Assembly (NCBI GenBank): GCA_009787355.1
Contig: WRGD01000148.1
Coordinates: forward strand, 1-49,975
Length of the DNA stretch: 49,975 bases
Direction: 5' to 3'
DNA from: Defluviitaleaceae bacterium
Lineage (GTDB): Bacteria; Bacillota; Clostridia; Lachnospirales; UBA5962
The first letter of the stretch is position 1, and every line of letters begins with the position of its first letter. The notes under the pieces were generated by a model. That model had not been told where the DNA came from. It did no database searches and saw only the letters and a list, made by a program, of their open reading frames with translations. A program made the translations under genes and the position numbers. Below are positions 7,998 through 15,424 of this stretch, one piece after another.

Positions 7998-8309
7998 TTA
8001 ATCACCTTTCTTATTATCTTCATTTTCTAATAAATGACCACTAACATAAGCAGTTCTAAGTAAAATATGTGCTGTAAGAGGGTTTAAAATTAAAATTAGA
8101 GCTAATATTAAAAGTGTTTTTGCAGAAAAAAAACTAAATCCGTGCCTTATAATAACACCAATTAAAATAGTTATAGCTCCTACAGTATCTACTTTCGAAG
8201 ATACTAGAAGTCTTCTATAAAAGTCTTTAAATTTGTATATACCAAATACACCAATAATTAAAAAAAATATTCCAATAGATATTATTACATTACTTATTAT
8301 TTCTATCAT
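7998..8309 (-). CDS. mrpG: Mrp/Mbh-type antiporter subunit G, copy 2
   Basis: 103 residues, three helices. The family signature is present as GVFGIYKFKDFYRRLLVS with KVDTVG after it; here the Asp before F-Y matches the common form better than copy 1 does. The segment I-R-H-G-F-S-F-F-S-A-K is shared with copy 1. The start overlaps mrpF by 4 bp. Confidence 0.87.
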   Translation of the reverse strand: MIEIISNVIISIGIFFLIIGVFGIYKFKDFYRRLLVSSKVDTVGAITILIGVIIRHGFSFFSAKTLLILALILILNPLTAHILLRTAYVSGHLLENEDNKKGD

Positions 8310-8569
8310 TCTTCTTTACCTCCTCTTACCCTATCTGCTAAAAACATAATAAGGAAAATTTCTCCTAAAAATCCAAATAATGCGTATATAATAGCCAAAT
8401 CTAACAAAAATGTTGTACTTTCTATAGATGCAAATATTACAATAAATATAATAAATTTGTGAGATATAAGATTAAATGCCAAAACTCTATCCCAAATTGT
8501 AGGTCCTTTTATAACTCTAAAAATTACAAGTAAAATAAGAACTACTAAAATCCACAAAAAATAATTCAA
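8306..8569 (-). CDS. mrpF: Mrp/Mbh-type antiporter subunit F, copy 2 (first gene; no mrpE)
   Basis: 87 residues, three helices, with R-V-I-K-G-P-T-I-W-D-R-V-L-A-F and a C-terminal helix ending in LFGFLGE. The start is a TTG at 8569; GGAG lies 10 nt upstream, and an in-frame stop just before it rules out a longer form. In copies 1 and 3 mrpE precedes mrpF, but here only 110 bp with a long hairpin separate it from copy-3 mrpD. Copy 2 therefore has no E subunit of its own and would have to borrow one or work without it. Confidence 0.86.
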   Translation of the reverse strand: MNYFLWILVVLILLVIFRVIKGPTIWDRVLAFNLISHKFIIFIVIFASIESTTFLLDLAIIYALFGFLGEIFLIMFLADRVRGGKEE

Positions 8570-8596
8570 AAATCAATATCTCCTTTCTCTAAAAAT

Positions 8597-8670
8597 AAAC
8601 ATTTACTAACATACGTAATCAAACTAAATATGCTAACAAATGTACTAAAAACGTATATTAGTAAATGTTT
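8597..8670. repeat. 19-bp inverted repeat (hairpin) between copies 3 and 2
   Basis: Arms 8597-8615 and 8652-8670 are complementary over 19 bp with one mismatch, around a 36-nt loop. On the minus strand the hairpin follows the stop of copy-3 mrpD and precedes the ribosome site of copy-2 mrpF. Only five T follow it, so it may be a leaky terminator, an attenuator or a processing and stability hairpin within a longer transcript. No clear promoter is visible in the remaining bases. Confidence 0.6.
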
Positions 8671-8679
8671 TAATATAAA

Positions 8680-10308
8680 TTAATTATAAAAGCCAACTGC
8701 AATCAATATAAAAGCAAAAAATGCTACCATAGAAAAACACATTCCACGAAATCCCATTTCGGATGTTCTTATCCATTTCATTGCAGGCCCTTCTTTTGTA
8801 AGAAAAGCTTTGTATATAACATATCCAGCCATAAGACTAACAAAAAATATTATAGCTTTTTCTGTATATCCTGCTATGTTTACATAAACAGAATATCCAA
8901 ATAAAAAGTTTATTGTCTGAATTCCTAAAATACCCATCAAAAAACACATAACACCAAGTAATAATATAACACCATGACTCATAATATCTAATGGTTTTTT
9001 TCTGATATTAGGTTTTTTACCAAAAAATATCGCACTAAATTTAATACATATAATTATTGTACCTAAGTTTACAATATTTAATATTATATTTGTGTCCCAA
9101 CCCGTACCAGACATTAAAAAATATTTAGAAATACTACCATTAAATAGCGGTGTTCCAATAATACCAAGTAATGCTAGTATCATCGCTATAGATATAGCAG
9201 GCATTTCAAAAAACACACCTCGTATTTGAGTAGATTCCCGAGTATGGTAATAATGAGATATAATACCAGCCCCAAGAAAAAGACATGCTTTAAAAATAGC
9301 ATGGTTTGCAATATGGAATAACCCTCCAACATAGTTGTAACCATCAATATCTCCAATAGAAAGCCCAACCAATATAAGGCCAACTTGTGCAATTGTACTA
9401 TACGCAAGCATTAGTTTTATATCTGTTTGAGAAACAGCAAATATAACACCCGCCAAAGCTGTTATAATGCCAAGTACAAGAAAAATTTGGCTTCCATCTA
9501 TACCACCATTTTGAAAAACATCGGAAAAACGTAAGAATAGATAAAGTCCACTCTTTATATGCAGTCCAGAAAGTATAGCCGAAACACTACTAGGAGCACC
9601 TTTAGAACCATGTGCCTTTGGTAGCCAAGAATACATTGGCATAAGAGCACATTTTAAGCCTACAAATGTCATTATTAGAGCATATGGGAGTATTAAATCA
9701 GATGTATATAAATAACGTACTCTCTCTGATACAAGACTAATATCTAGTGTACCAGTCATTCTGTAGAGATAACCTACTCCAAAAACAAAAAAGTTTACAA
9801 TTATTGTACTAATAACAAGATATATCATACCATCGTACATATTTCTATTTTTTCTTTCATACATAATAAGAACTGTAACTACAATGGTTGCAATTTCTGT
9901 AAGTACAAATATATTAAAAAAATCTCCAGAGAGGAAGATGCCAATTAAAGATGCTTGCCACAAAAATTTTAGTAGCCAGAAAAGTGGCGAATGATTTGCA
10001 GAAAAACTATAAAAAGTGGCTATTAAAAATATAAAAGCTGTGAGCATTATAAACATAGATGAGAGCATATCCGCAACAAGTACAATACCCATAAAACCAT
10101 AATAACCACCAACTGGAGAACTTATAACATTATTTGTATGTGAAACATATAAAAAATTCTGCAAAGTAAAATAAAATAATGTAGATTGTGCAAGTAAAGC
10201 TACTATTCTTGTAAAACGATTAGCACCACTTAGATACAAAATAACAGCAATAATAACTGGTGAAACAACGAAATAGAAAAGTAAATTTTCGATATATTGA
10301 TTTGTCAT
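8680..10308 (-). CDS. mrpD: Mrp/Mbh-type antiporter subunit D, copy 3
   Basis: 542 residues, about 14 membrane helices, related to NuoM/N. The proton-path set is complete: E138 in FVLTEI, K219 in LKCALMP, H233 in WLPKAH, K252 in HIKS, the His/Lys of NHAIFK, and the Lys of NGSISK. It resembles copy 1 much more than copy 2 in these segments. The start has AAAGGA at proper spacing and lies 2 nt after mrpC. It ends 9 nt before the 19-bp hairpin that separates it from copy 2. Confidence 0.9.
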   Translation of the reverse strand: MTNQYIENLLFYFVVSPVIIAVILYLSGANRFTRIVALLAQSTLFYFTLQNFLYVSHTNNVISSPVGGYYGFMGIVLVADMLSSMFIMLTAFIFLIATFYSFSANHSPLFWLLKFLWQASLIGIFLSGDFFNIFVLTEIATIVVTVLIMYERKNRNMYDGMIYLVISTIIVNFFVFGVGYLYRMTGTLDISLVSERVRYLYTSDLILPYALIMTFVGLKCALMPMYSWLPKAHGSKGAPSSVSAILSGLHIKSGLYLFLRFSDVFQNGGIDGSQIFLVLGIITALAGVIFAVSQTDIKLMLAYSTIAQVGLILVGLSIGDIDGYNYVGGLFHIANHAIFKACLFLGAGIISHYYHTRESTQIRGVFFEMPAISIAMILALLGIIGTPLFNGSISKYFLMSGTGWDTNIILNIVNLGTIIICIKFSAIFFGKKPNIRKKPLDIMSHGVILLLGVMCFLMGILGIQTINFLFGYSVYVNIAGYTEKAIIFFVSLMAGYVIYKAFLTKEGPAMKWIRTSEMGFRGMCFSMVAFFAFILIAVGFYN

Positions 10309-10310
10309 TT

Positions 10311-10694
10311 TTATCCTTTCTGTATAGCTTCTTTTGAAACTTCTTTACTTTTTATTTTCGCAATATCCCAATCTGTTGTTTTAAATTTTCTGTATAAAGT
10401 TATAAACATTATTGTTTTTATTGCTGTTATAGATATACCTATAACTATTGCTGTTATCATAAGGGCTTGTGGCAATGGGTCTGATATATAAACTTGATAA
10501 TTATCTACTTCAAACATGGAGGCTACAATAGGTGCTACCATTCCCTCGGTAAAACCTATACTTAACCAAAACATAATAATGCCAACTTCCATCATACTTG
10601 CAAATACTATTGTTTTTACAATATTTCTATTTGTAAGCAAACCGTATAAACCTAAAAAAAATACTATTATTGAAATTAATTCGATTGAATTCAT
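10311..10694 (-). CDS. mrpC: Mrp/Mbh-type antiporter subunit C, copy 3
   Basis: NuoK-like subunit of 127 residues. Helix 2 has the MEVG Glu and helix 3 starts with DPLPQALMITAIVIG, which is closest of the three to the usual family sequence. The ATG at 10694 is chosen because AAAGGAGG sits just upstream. The frame extends to an ATG at 10763, but that would run into the fusion gene and adds 23 residues with no match to the other copies. The C-terminal tail is longer and charged (KSKEVSKEAIQKG). Confidence 0.88.
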   Translation of the reverse strand: MNSIELISIIVFFLGLYGLLTNRNIVKTIVFASMMEVGIIMFWLSIGFTEGMVAPIVASMFEVDNYQVYISDPLPQALMITAIVIGISITAIKTIMFITLYRKFKTTDWDIAKIKSKEVSKEAIQKG

Positions 10695-10707
10695 TTTTTT
10701 GCCTCCT

Positions 10708-11658
10708 TTAGTTCCTTTCGATAGCAACATATCGGTATAGAAGTATGGTAAAACCACAGGCAACTTTAATACCTATTAAAAGGTTCATAATAAATAAATA
10801 AATGTTCTGTGCTATAGGCAAATAATTTGGTGGTATTTCTCCAAAGAAACCGTGAAAAACCATAAGAGATGCCATTATAACAACAGCAACAAATATCGTA
10901 TCTTCTAATTTATTTACTTTTTTTATAGGAATATCATAAATATCAAATATTAAAAATCTACAAATAAAGAAACTTGCTACAGCAAGACCACCTTGAAAAC
11001 CACCACCAGCTGTTATAGCTCCATTTGCAATTAAATATATTCCAAATAAAACTGTAATCGGTGCTACTATTCTTACTGTAAATAAGGATATAGCATTATT
11101 TTTCACTTCACTCTGTTTTCCATCTTTTTTATACACACCATCAAAATGGCTAAGATGTACAACAGCAACAACAGCAATAAGTAAAAGTAGTGCTTCAAAA
11201 ATAGTATCATAAACACGGTATCCCAAATATATAGCACCTACAACATTTTGACCACCAACATCTGTACTAGCTCTAAGTATATACAAATTTTTTAGATACG
11301 TATCCTGAGGAGCTTGTGGCAAGAAATTCATAAACAAAGCAAAAGTACAGAGAACTACAAAAGCAGGTAATATAATTTTTTTAAATATATTTTCTCTTGT
11401 TTTAGAATTCTCTTCTTCTATAAAATTTTGCAAATTTTTAATACCAAAAAAATTTTCAAAACAAACAATAAATATTATTGTAACAAATGCAGATGCTGTT
11501 GCTTCTGCCATTGCTACGTCTGGGCTTCCCAAAAACAAAAAACCTAAACTAGCAATTATAGAAGATAGAAATAACCATAAAATCATACTAAGTAATTTCT
11601 TTTGAAACAACACAAAAATATTACAAAAAAGCCAAAAAGACATAATAGTTGTTGTCAT
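10708..11658 (-). CDS. MbhD-MbhE-MrpB triple-domain antiporter subunit, copy 3
   Basis: 316 residues with the same fusion as in the other two copies: LGSPDVAMAEA near 43-53, GYRVYDTIFEA near 147-157 and the MrpB motif AGGGFQGG near 217-224. One difference is GGQNVVG in place of GGENAVT before the MbhE-like helix, so a conserved Glu is Gln here. A charged linker lies at about 78-92. The start overlaps mrpG by 4 bp and the stop lies 13 nt before mrpC. Confidence 0.87.
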   Translation of the reverse strand: MTTTIMSFWLFCNIFVLFQKKLLSMILWLFLSSIIASLGFLFLGSPDVAMAEATASAFVTIIFIVCFENFFGIKNLQNFIEEENSKTRENIFKKIILPAFVVLCTFALFMNFLPQAPQDTYLKNLYILRASTDVGGQNVVGAIYLGYRVYDTIFEALLLLIAVVAVVHLSHFDGVYKKDGKQSEVKNNAISLFTVRIVAPITVLFGIYLIANGAITAGGGFQGGLAVASFFICRFLIFDIYDIPIKKVNKLEDTIFVAVVIMASLMVFHGFFGEIPPNYLPIAQNIYLFIMNLLIGIKVACGFTILLYRYVAIERN

Positions 11659-11981
11659 TTTGCCACCTCTTTATTTCCTTTAGCTTTTTTGTTTTTATGA
11701 CCAGAAATAACAGCATATCGTAAAAGTGTATGTGATTTTAATGGGTTTATAATTAGTATTAAAATCATTAATAAAATAGTTTTTGCAGAAAACCAACTTA
11801 TACCATGACGTATTGCAAGCCCCGATAATATTGTTATAGCTCCAACTGTATCTATTTTACTAGTAGATAAAATACGTGAAAAAAAATCTTTAAATTTAAA
11901 AATAGCAATAACACCAATTAAAATAAAAAACGTCCCAACAACTATAAAAATATTGCTAATTATGTGTAATAAATTTTCCAT
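11655..11981 (-). CDS. mrpG: Mrp/Mbh-type antiporter subunit G, copy 3
   Basis: 108 residues, three helices, with GVIAIFKFKDFFSRILS and KIDTVG. The common Y-x-R-L is F-S-R-I here, a mild divergence. The tail is strongly basic (GHKNKKAKGNKEVAK). It starts 4 nt after mrpF and overlaps the fusion gene by 4 bp. Confidence 0.86.
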   Translation of the reverse strand: MENLLHIISNIFIVVGTFFILIGVIAIFKFKDFFSRILSTSKIDTVGAITILSGLAIRHGISWFSAKTILLMILILIINPLKSHTLLRYAVISGHKNKKAKGNKEVAK

Positions 11982-11985
11982 TCTA

Positions 11986-12267
11986 TCATCCCCTTTCTTT
12001 CACATTTTTAGAAAGAAAAGTTATTAGAAATATCTCTCCCAAAAATCCGAACAAAGTGTATATAATAGCTAAATCTAATAAATACGCTGTGTTTCTCATA
12101 GATGAAAATATAGCAATAATCAAAACTAATTTAGAAGAAATTATGCTAAATCCTAATACACGATCCCATATGGTAGGACCTTTTATAACACGGATAACAC
12201 AAACTATAGCAAATAGTAATATTACCCACAAAATTATTTCTAATAATGACATATAAAATAATGACAT
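11986..12267 (-). CDS. mrpF: Mrp/Mbh-type antiporter subunit F, copy 3, with duplicated start region
   Basis: 93 residues, three helices, with R-V-I-K-G-P-T-I-W-D-R-V-L-G-F and LFGFLGE near the C-terminus. The 5' end is unusual. A 15-bp unit is repeated in tandem (12242-12273), so the ribosome-site-proximal ATG at 12267 and a second ATG at 12252 lie in identical surroundings and the protein begins MSLFYMSLLE. AGAGG precedes the first ATG by about 6 nt, so I take 12267. If the second is used, the protein has 88 residues, close to copies 1 and 2. Confidence 0.86.
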   Translation of the reverse strand: MSLFYMSLLEIILWVILLFAIVCVIRVIKGPTIWDRVLGFSIISSKLVLIIAIFSSMRNTAYLLDLAIIYTLFGFLGEIFLITFLSKNVKERG

Positions 12268-12273
12268 ATAAAA
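12242..12273. repeat. 15-bp tandem duplication over the mrpF start codon
   Basis: Bases 12242-12258 repeat with a 15-bp period at 12257-12273 without mismatch. The unit contains the start codon on the minus strand and is a multiple of three, so both copies keep the frame. Confidence 0.8.
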
Positions 12274-12337
12274 CCTCTAATGTAAACTTTAAAATATAAA
12301 ATTCAATTTTTTTAATTTTGAAATCTGAAAAAACATA

Positions 12338-12838
12338 TTATTTCTGTGCTTTTATAAGTTCTCTTTGAAGAGGACCTATTAACATTTCATCCAAATTTTC
12401 TATTTCACTTGGGTCTTTATCATTCTTTTTTCTAAGCCATAACAATTTTATATCTTCGCCATCCATTTCCACAAAAATAGTACCAGGAGTAAGAGTTACT
12501 GAATCTAATAGCATAATTTTTAGCATTTCATTTTTAATTTTAGATTTTACAGAAACTATGTCTGCACGACTTCCTTCTTTTGAAAAAACAATAGATATTA
12601 TATAAAAACCTGCAACATATATTTCTTTTATTAAAAAAAATGGATAATGCAAAAGTTTGGAAAAGTTTATATCTTGTATTTCTTTTAAAGGCAATAGTTT
12701 TTTGCAGAATAATAAAACAACTACAGCTGTTATAACACCAGAAATTACAAAAATGGGTGCTACAGATTCCGCCAAAATTACCCACATTATAGTGAATATA
12801 AAAATGATTGTAATATCTTTCTTATTAATGAGTATCAC
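12338..12838 (-). CDS. mrpE: Mrp/Mbh-type antiporter subunit E, copy 3
   Basis: 166 residues with N-terminal membrane helices, then the T-L-T-P-G-T segment typical of MrpE and LWLRKKNDKDPSE near the end, parallel to copy 1. The start is a GTG at 12838. AAAGG lies only a few bases upstream, which is tight spacing. The gene begins 11 nt after the stop of the upstream methyltransferase gene, so copy 3 appears to be read from that gene's promoter or from one inside it. mrpF follows after 70 nt. Confidence 0.86.
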   Translation of the reverse strand: MILINKKDITIIFIFTIMWVILAESVAPIFVISGVITAVVVLLFCKKLLPLKEIQDINFSKLLHYPFFLIKEIYVAGFYIISIVFSKEGSRADIVSVKSKIKNEMLKIMLLDSVTLTPGTIFVEMDGEDIKLLWLRKKNDKDPSEIENLDEMLIGPLQRELIKAQK

Positions 12839-12849
12839 TTCCTTTTACT

Positions 12850-14229
12850 TTATTTTAAAATTACTTCATTTAATTTTTTTCTTTCTAGAATTGTCAATGT
12901 TTCAATGTGCAGGGTATGTGGAAAAAAATCGTAAGGTTTTAAAAATTTTATTGTATAAAAATCCGAAAATACTTTCAAATCTCTTGCTAAAGTTTTAGGG
13001 TTACAAGAAATATATATTATTTTATCAGGATTTATTTCTAAAACGGCATTTGAAACATTTTCATCTAGTCCTTTTCTTGGTGGGTCTAATATTATTGTTT
13101 TTATGTTTTTATTTACAAAATTTTTCGAAATATCTTCTGCCCTACCCAATAAAAAATGAGCATTTTGTATATTATTTATTTTTGCGTTTTCTTTTGCATT
13201 TTTTACTGCATATTCTACAACTTCTATTCCGAAAATTTCTTTTACATATTTAGATAAATATAGTGTAATCGTGCCTATACCACAATATATATCTAATACA
13301 TTTTCAGATTTTTCAAAATTTGTGTATTTTATTAAATCATCTAATAATCTTTTATAAAGAACATTATTTATCTGATAAAATGAATGTATCGATATATGAA
13401 ACTTTAAATCTCCTATAAAATCTACAATATATTCTCTACCAAAAACTACACTATTTTTATCACCTAAAATTAAATTTGTATTTTTTGTATTATAATTTAC
13501 AACGATACTTTTTACATTTTCTATATTGGATAAACTTTTAACAAATTCATTAGGTAAAACATTTCTAGTATCGTTTATAACAATACCAATCATAATTTCA
13601 TTTGTTATATGTCCTTGCCTTATAAAAATATTTCGTATAATTCCTGTTCTATCATTTTCATTGTAAGCAGATATGTTATGATTTACCAGCATCTCTTTTA
13701 ATATTTGTAAAATATAACTATTTTGATTTTGTTGCATAGCACAATTGTTATAATCTATTACATTATGAGAATTTTTTTTATAAAAACCTATTTTTATACC
13801 TTGCTCGTATCTAACGGGATATATAACTTTGTTTCTATAATTAAAAATATTAGAAGTTTCTACTGGCAACATAATTTTATTAATATAATTTTTATCAAAA
13901 ATATTAATCATCAAATTTTTCAAATTCTCTACTTTAAAATTAACCCCAGAACTATAATTCATATGCAAGATACTACACCCACCACAAGAACTAAATACAC
14001 TACACCTATTATCTACTATGCTTTTTTCTATTCTATTTTTAGATGGTTTTATTATGTGTAGTATTTTTCCAAAAGCATAGTTTTTTTTAACTTTTACAAT
14101 AAGAATTTTTAAAATATCATGAGTCAACCCACCCTCTACAAAAACAGTGAAATTATTAACTTTTGCAACGCCACTACCCATATCTGTAAAGTCTAAAATC
14201 TCTACTTCATATTCTTCGTTTTTTCTCAT
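12850..14229 (-). CDS. 23S rRNA (uracil-5-)-methyltransferase, RlmD/TrmA family
   Basis: A SAM-dependent RNA uracil C5-methyltransferase of 459 residues. In order it has a TRAM RNA-binding domain in the first 60 residues, an iron-sulfur-type cysteine group (C-x5-C-x2-C within CSVFSSCGGC), the SAM site VLDIYCGIGTITLYLSK, the DPPRKGL motif and the catalytic-Cys segment ISCNPKTLARDL. These identify the RlmCD/RlmD/TrmA family; the exact target uracil is inferred. I place the start at 14229 rather than the upstream ATG at 14331, because an extended -10 (14279-14287) lies between the two and the TRAM domain starts right after 14229. The ribosome site is weak. mrpE of antiporter copy 3 follows 11 nt after the stop. 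Confidence 0.88.
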   Translation of the reverse strand: MRKNEEYEVEILDFTDMGSGVAKVNNFTVFVEGGLTHDILKILIVKVKKNYAFGKILHIIKPSKNRIEKSIVDNRCSVFSSCGGCSILHMNYSSGVNFKVENLKNLMINIFDKNYINKIMLPVETSNIFNYRNKVIYPVRYEQGIKIGFYKKNSHNVIDYNNCAMQQNQNSYILQILKEMLVNHNISAYNENDRTGIIRNIFIRQGHITNEIMIGIVINDTRNVLPNEFVKSLSNIENVKSIVVNYNTKNTNLILGDKNSVVFGREYIVDFIGDLKFHISIHSFYQINNVLYKRLLDDLIKYTNFEKSENVLDIYCGIGTITLYLSKYVKEIFGIEVVEYAVKNAKENAKINNIQNAHFLLGRAEDISKNFVNKNIKTIILDPPRKGLDENVSNAVLEINPDKIIYISCNPKTLARDLKVFSDFYTIKFLKPYDFFPHTLHIETLTILERKKLNEVILK

Positions 14230-14278
14230 ATACAAATACACCAAAAATTTATATTTCCCTGTTTTTTTACTTTTTCTT

Positions 14279-14287
14279 ATTATATCA
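14279..14287 (-). promoter_or_regulatory. Extended -10 promoter of the methyltransferase gene
   Basis: TGATATAAT on the minus strand, about 50 nt upstream of the chosen start; no good -35 is visible. It may also drive the downstream copy-3 antiporter genes. Confidence 0.45.
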
Positions 14288-14429
14288 TATACTATGTAAT
14301 TTTTATATAAGGAAATTTGATTTTTCTGCAATTTCTTTTACAAATTTATTTATTTTTTAATCTTTATATTTTGTCATTTTTTCTATTTTGTAAAATTCCA
14401 GCAAGGAATATCATAAAAATTATAAAATG

Positions 14430-14438
14430 TGCTATAAT
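14430..14438 (+). promoter_or_regulatory. Extended -10 promoter of the serine hydrolase-GH39 operon
   Basis: TGCTATAAT, about 58 nt upstream of the ATG at 14496, without a recognisable -35. Confidence 0.45.
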
Positions 14439-14495
14439 AATTGCCGATATAAAATATAGTTGAAGTTTTCGCAAATAACAAATTTAAGGAGTATT

Positions 14496-15392
14496 ATGCT
14501 TACAGATTTTAGACTTTCTGTTTTAGAAAAAAACTTGGGTGTATATGGTGTTACAGTTGTTAAAAGTGGTAAAATAATAGCAAGGCACGATTTTAGAGTA
14601 CCAGATGCTGTTCATGTTTTTTCTGTTTCAAAAACATTTACATCTATGTCAATTGGTATTTTGTATGGAAATAAACTTATAAATTTAGATGATAAAGTTT
14701 TGGATTTTTTTCCAGAATATAAAGAAATAGCAACTGAAGGTTCTGAAGATATAACAGTAAGAAATTTATTACATATGAGTTCTGGTCATATGACTACTGG
14801 TATTGTTACAACAAGAAAAGATAATAACAACAAAATAGACTATGCAGAAGATTTCTTTAAAACTCCTATGTTAGAGTCGGCAGGTAAAGAATTTACATAT
14901 GAAAATTCTTGTACTTATATGCTTTCACGTATTGTTAATAAAATTACTGGTAAAAATCTTTTGGATTTTATGATACCAAAATTTTTTGGACCCCTAGGTA
15001 TAGACTATCCTATTTGGAGCAATTGTCCTATGGGCTATACAATTGGAGCTTTTGGATTACATCTTACAACAGAAGAAATATCTAGATTAGGTGTTTTGAT
15101 GCTAAATGGAGGTGTATACAATGAAAAACAAATAGTACCAAAAGATTATATAGAAAAATCTATAAATGATACGAGAGAAGCTAGATGGAGCGACCCTGAA
15201 GGGTCTTTTGGTTATGGTTATCAACTTTGGAGAAATTCTATAGATGGTTCTTATCGTGCAGATGGCAAATACGGTCAATATTGTATTATTTTTACAGATA
15301 GAGATGCCGTTGTTTCTGTAACATCTCATTTTGAAGGAAACCAAAACGATATACTTAGAGCTGTATATAAAGATATTTACACAAAATTATAG
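14496..15392 (+). CDS. Serine hydrolase, class C beta-lactamase-like fold
   Basis: 298 residues with the penicillin-binding/beta-lactamase signature: S43-x-x-K46 in FSVSKTF, Y135-x-N137 in FTYENS, and a C-terminal SHFEGN segment in the place of the third (HxG/KTG-type) motif. No signal peptide is seen, so the enzyme is probably cytoplasmic. The start at 14496 has AAGGAG 4 nt upstream; the frame is open to a TTG at 14460 that lacks a ribosome site. It lies 33 nt before a GH39 beta-xylosidase gene, which suggests an esterase or deacylase acting on sugar derivatives rather than antibiotic resistance. That role is an inference; the family assignment is firm. Confidence 0.8.
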   Translation: MLTDFRLSVLEKNLGVYGVTVVKSGKIIARHDFRVPDAVHVFSVSKTFTSMSIGILYGNKLINLDDKVLDFFPEYKEIATEGSEDITVRNLLHMSSGHMTTGIVTTRKDNNNKIDYAEDFFKTPMLESAGKEFTYENSCTYMLSRIVNKITGKNLLDFMIPKFFGPLGIDYPIWSNCPMGYTIGAFGLHLTTEEISRLGVLMLNGGVYNEKQIVPKDYIEKSINDTREARWSDPEGSFGYGYQLWRNSIDGSYRADGKYGQYCIIFTDRDAVVSVTSHFEGNQNDILRAVYKDIYTKL

Positions 15393-15424
15393 ATTAAAAA
15401 TCAAAAAAGAGGTAATAAAGTATA

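Noticed and set aside
10695-10763. Longer start for copy-3 mrpC
   Set aside because: The added residues overlap the fusion gene, match neither of the other copies, and the ribosome site fits the ATG at 10694.
720-12838. Complex I or NiFe-hydrogenase operon
   Set aside because: Subunits resemble NuoK/M/N, but no NiFe-binding cysteines, iron-sulfur subunits or NuoH/MbhM-like gene occurs in or beside the clusters.
14230-14331. Longer start for the rRNA methyltransferase
   Set aside because: An extended -10 lies inside the extra segment and the residues before the TRAM domain look like non-coding translation.
14496-15392. Beta-lactam resistance gene
   Set aside because: It has no signal peptide and is coupled to a glycosidase gene; the serine-hydrolase motifs alone do not imply resistance.
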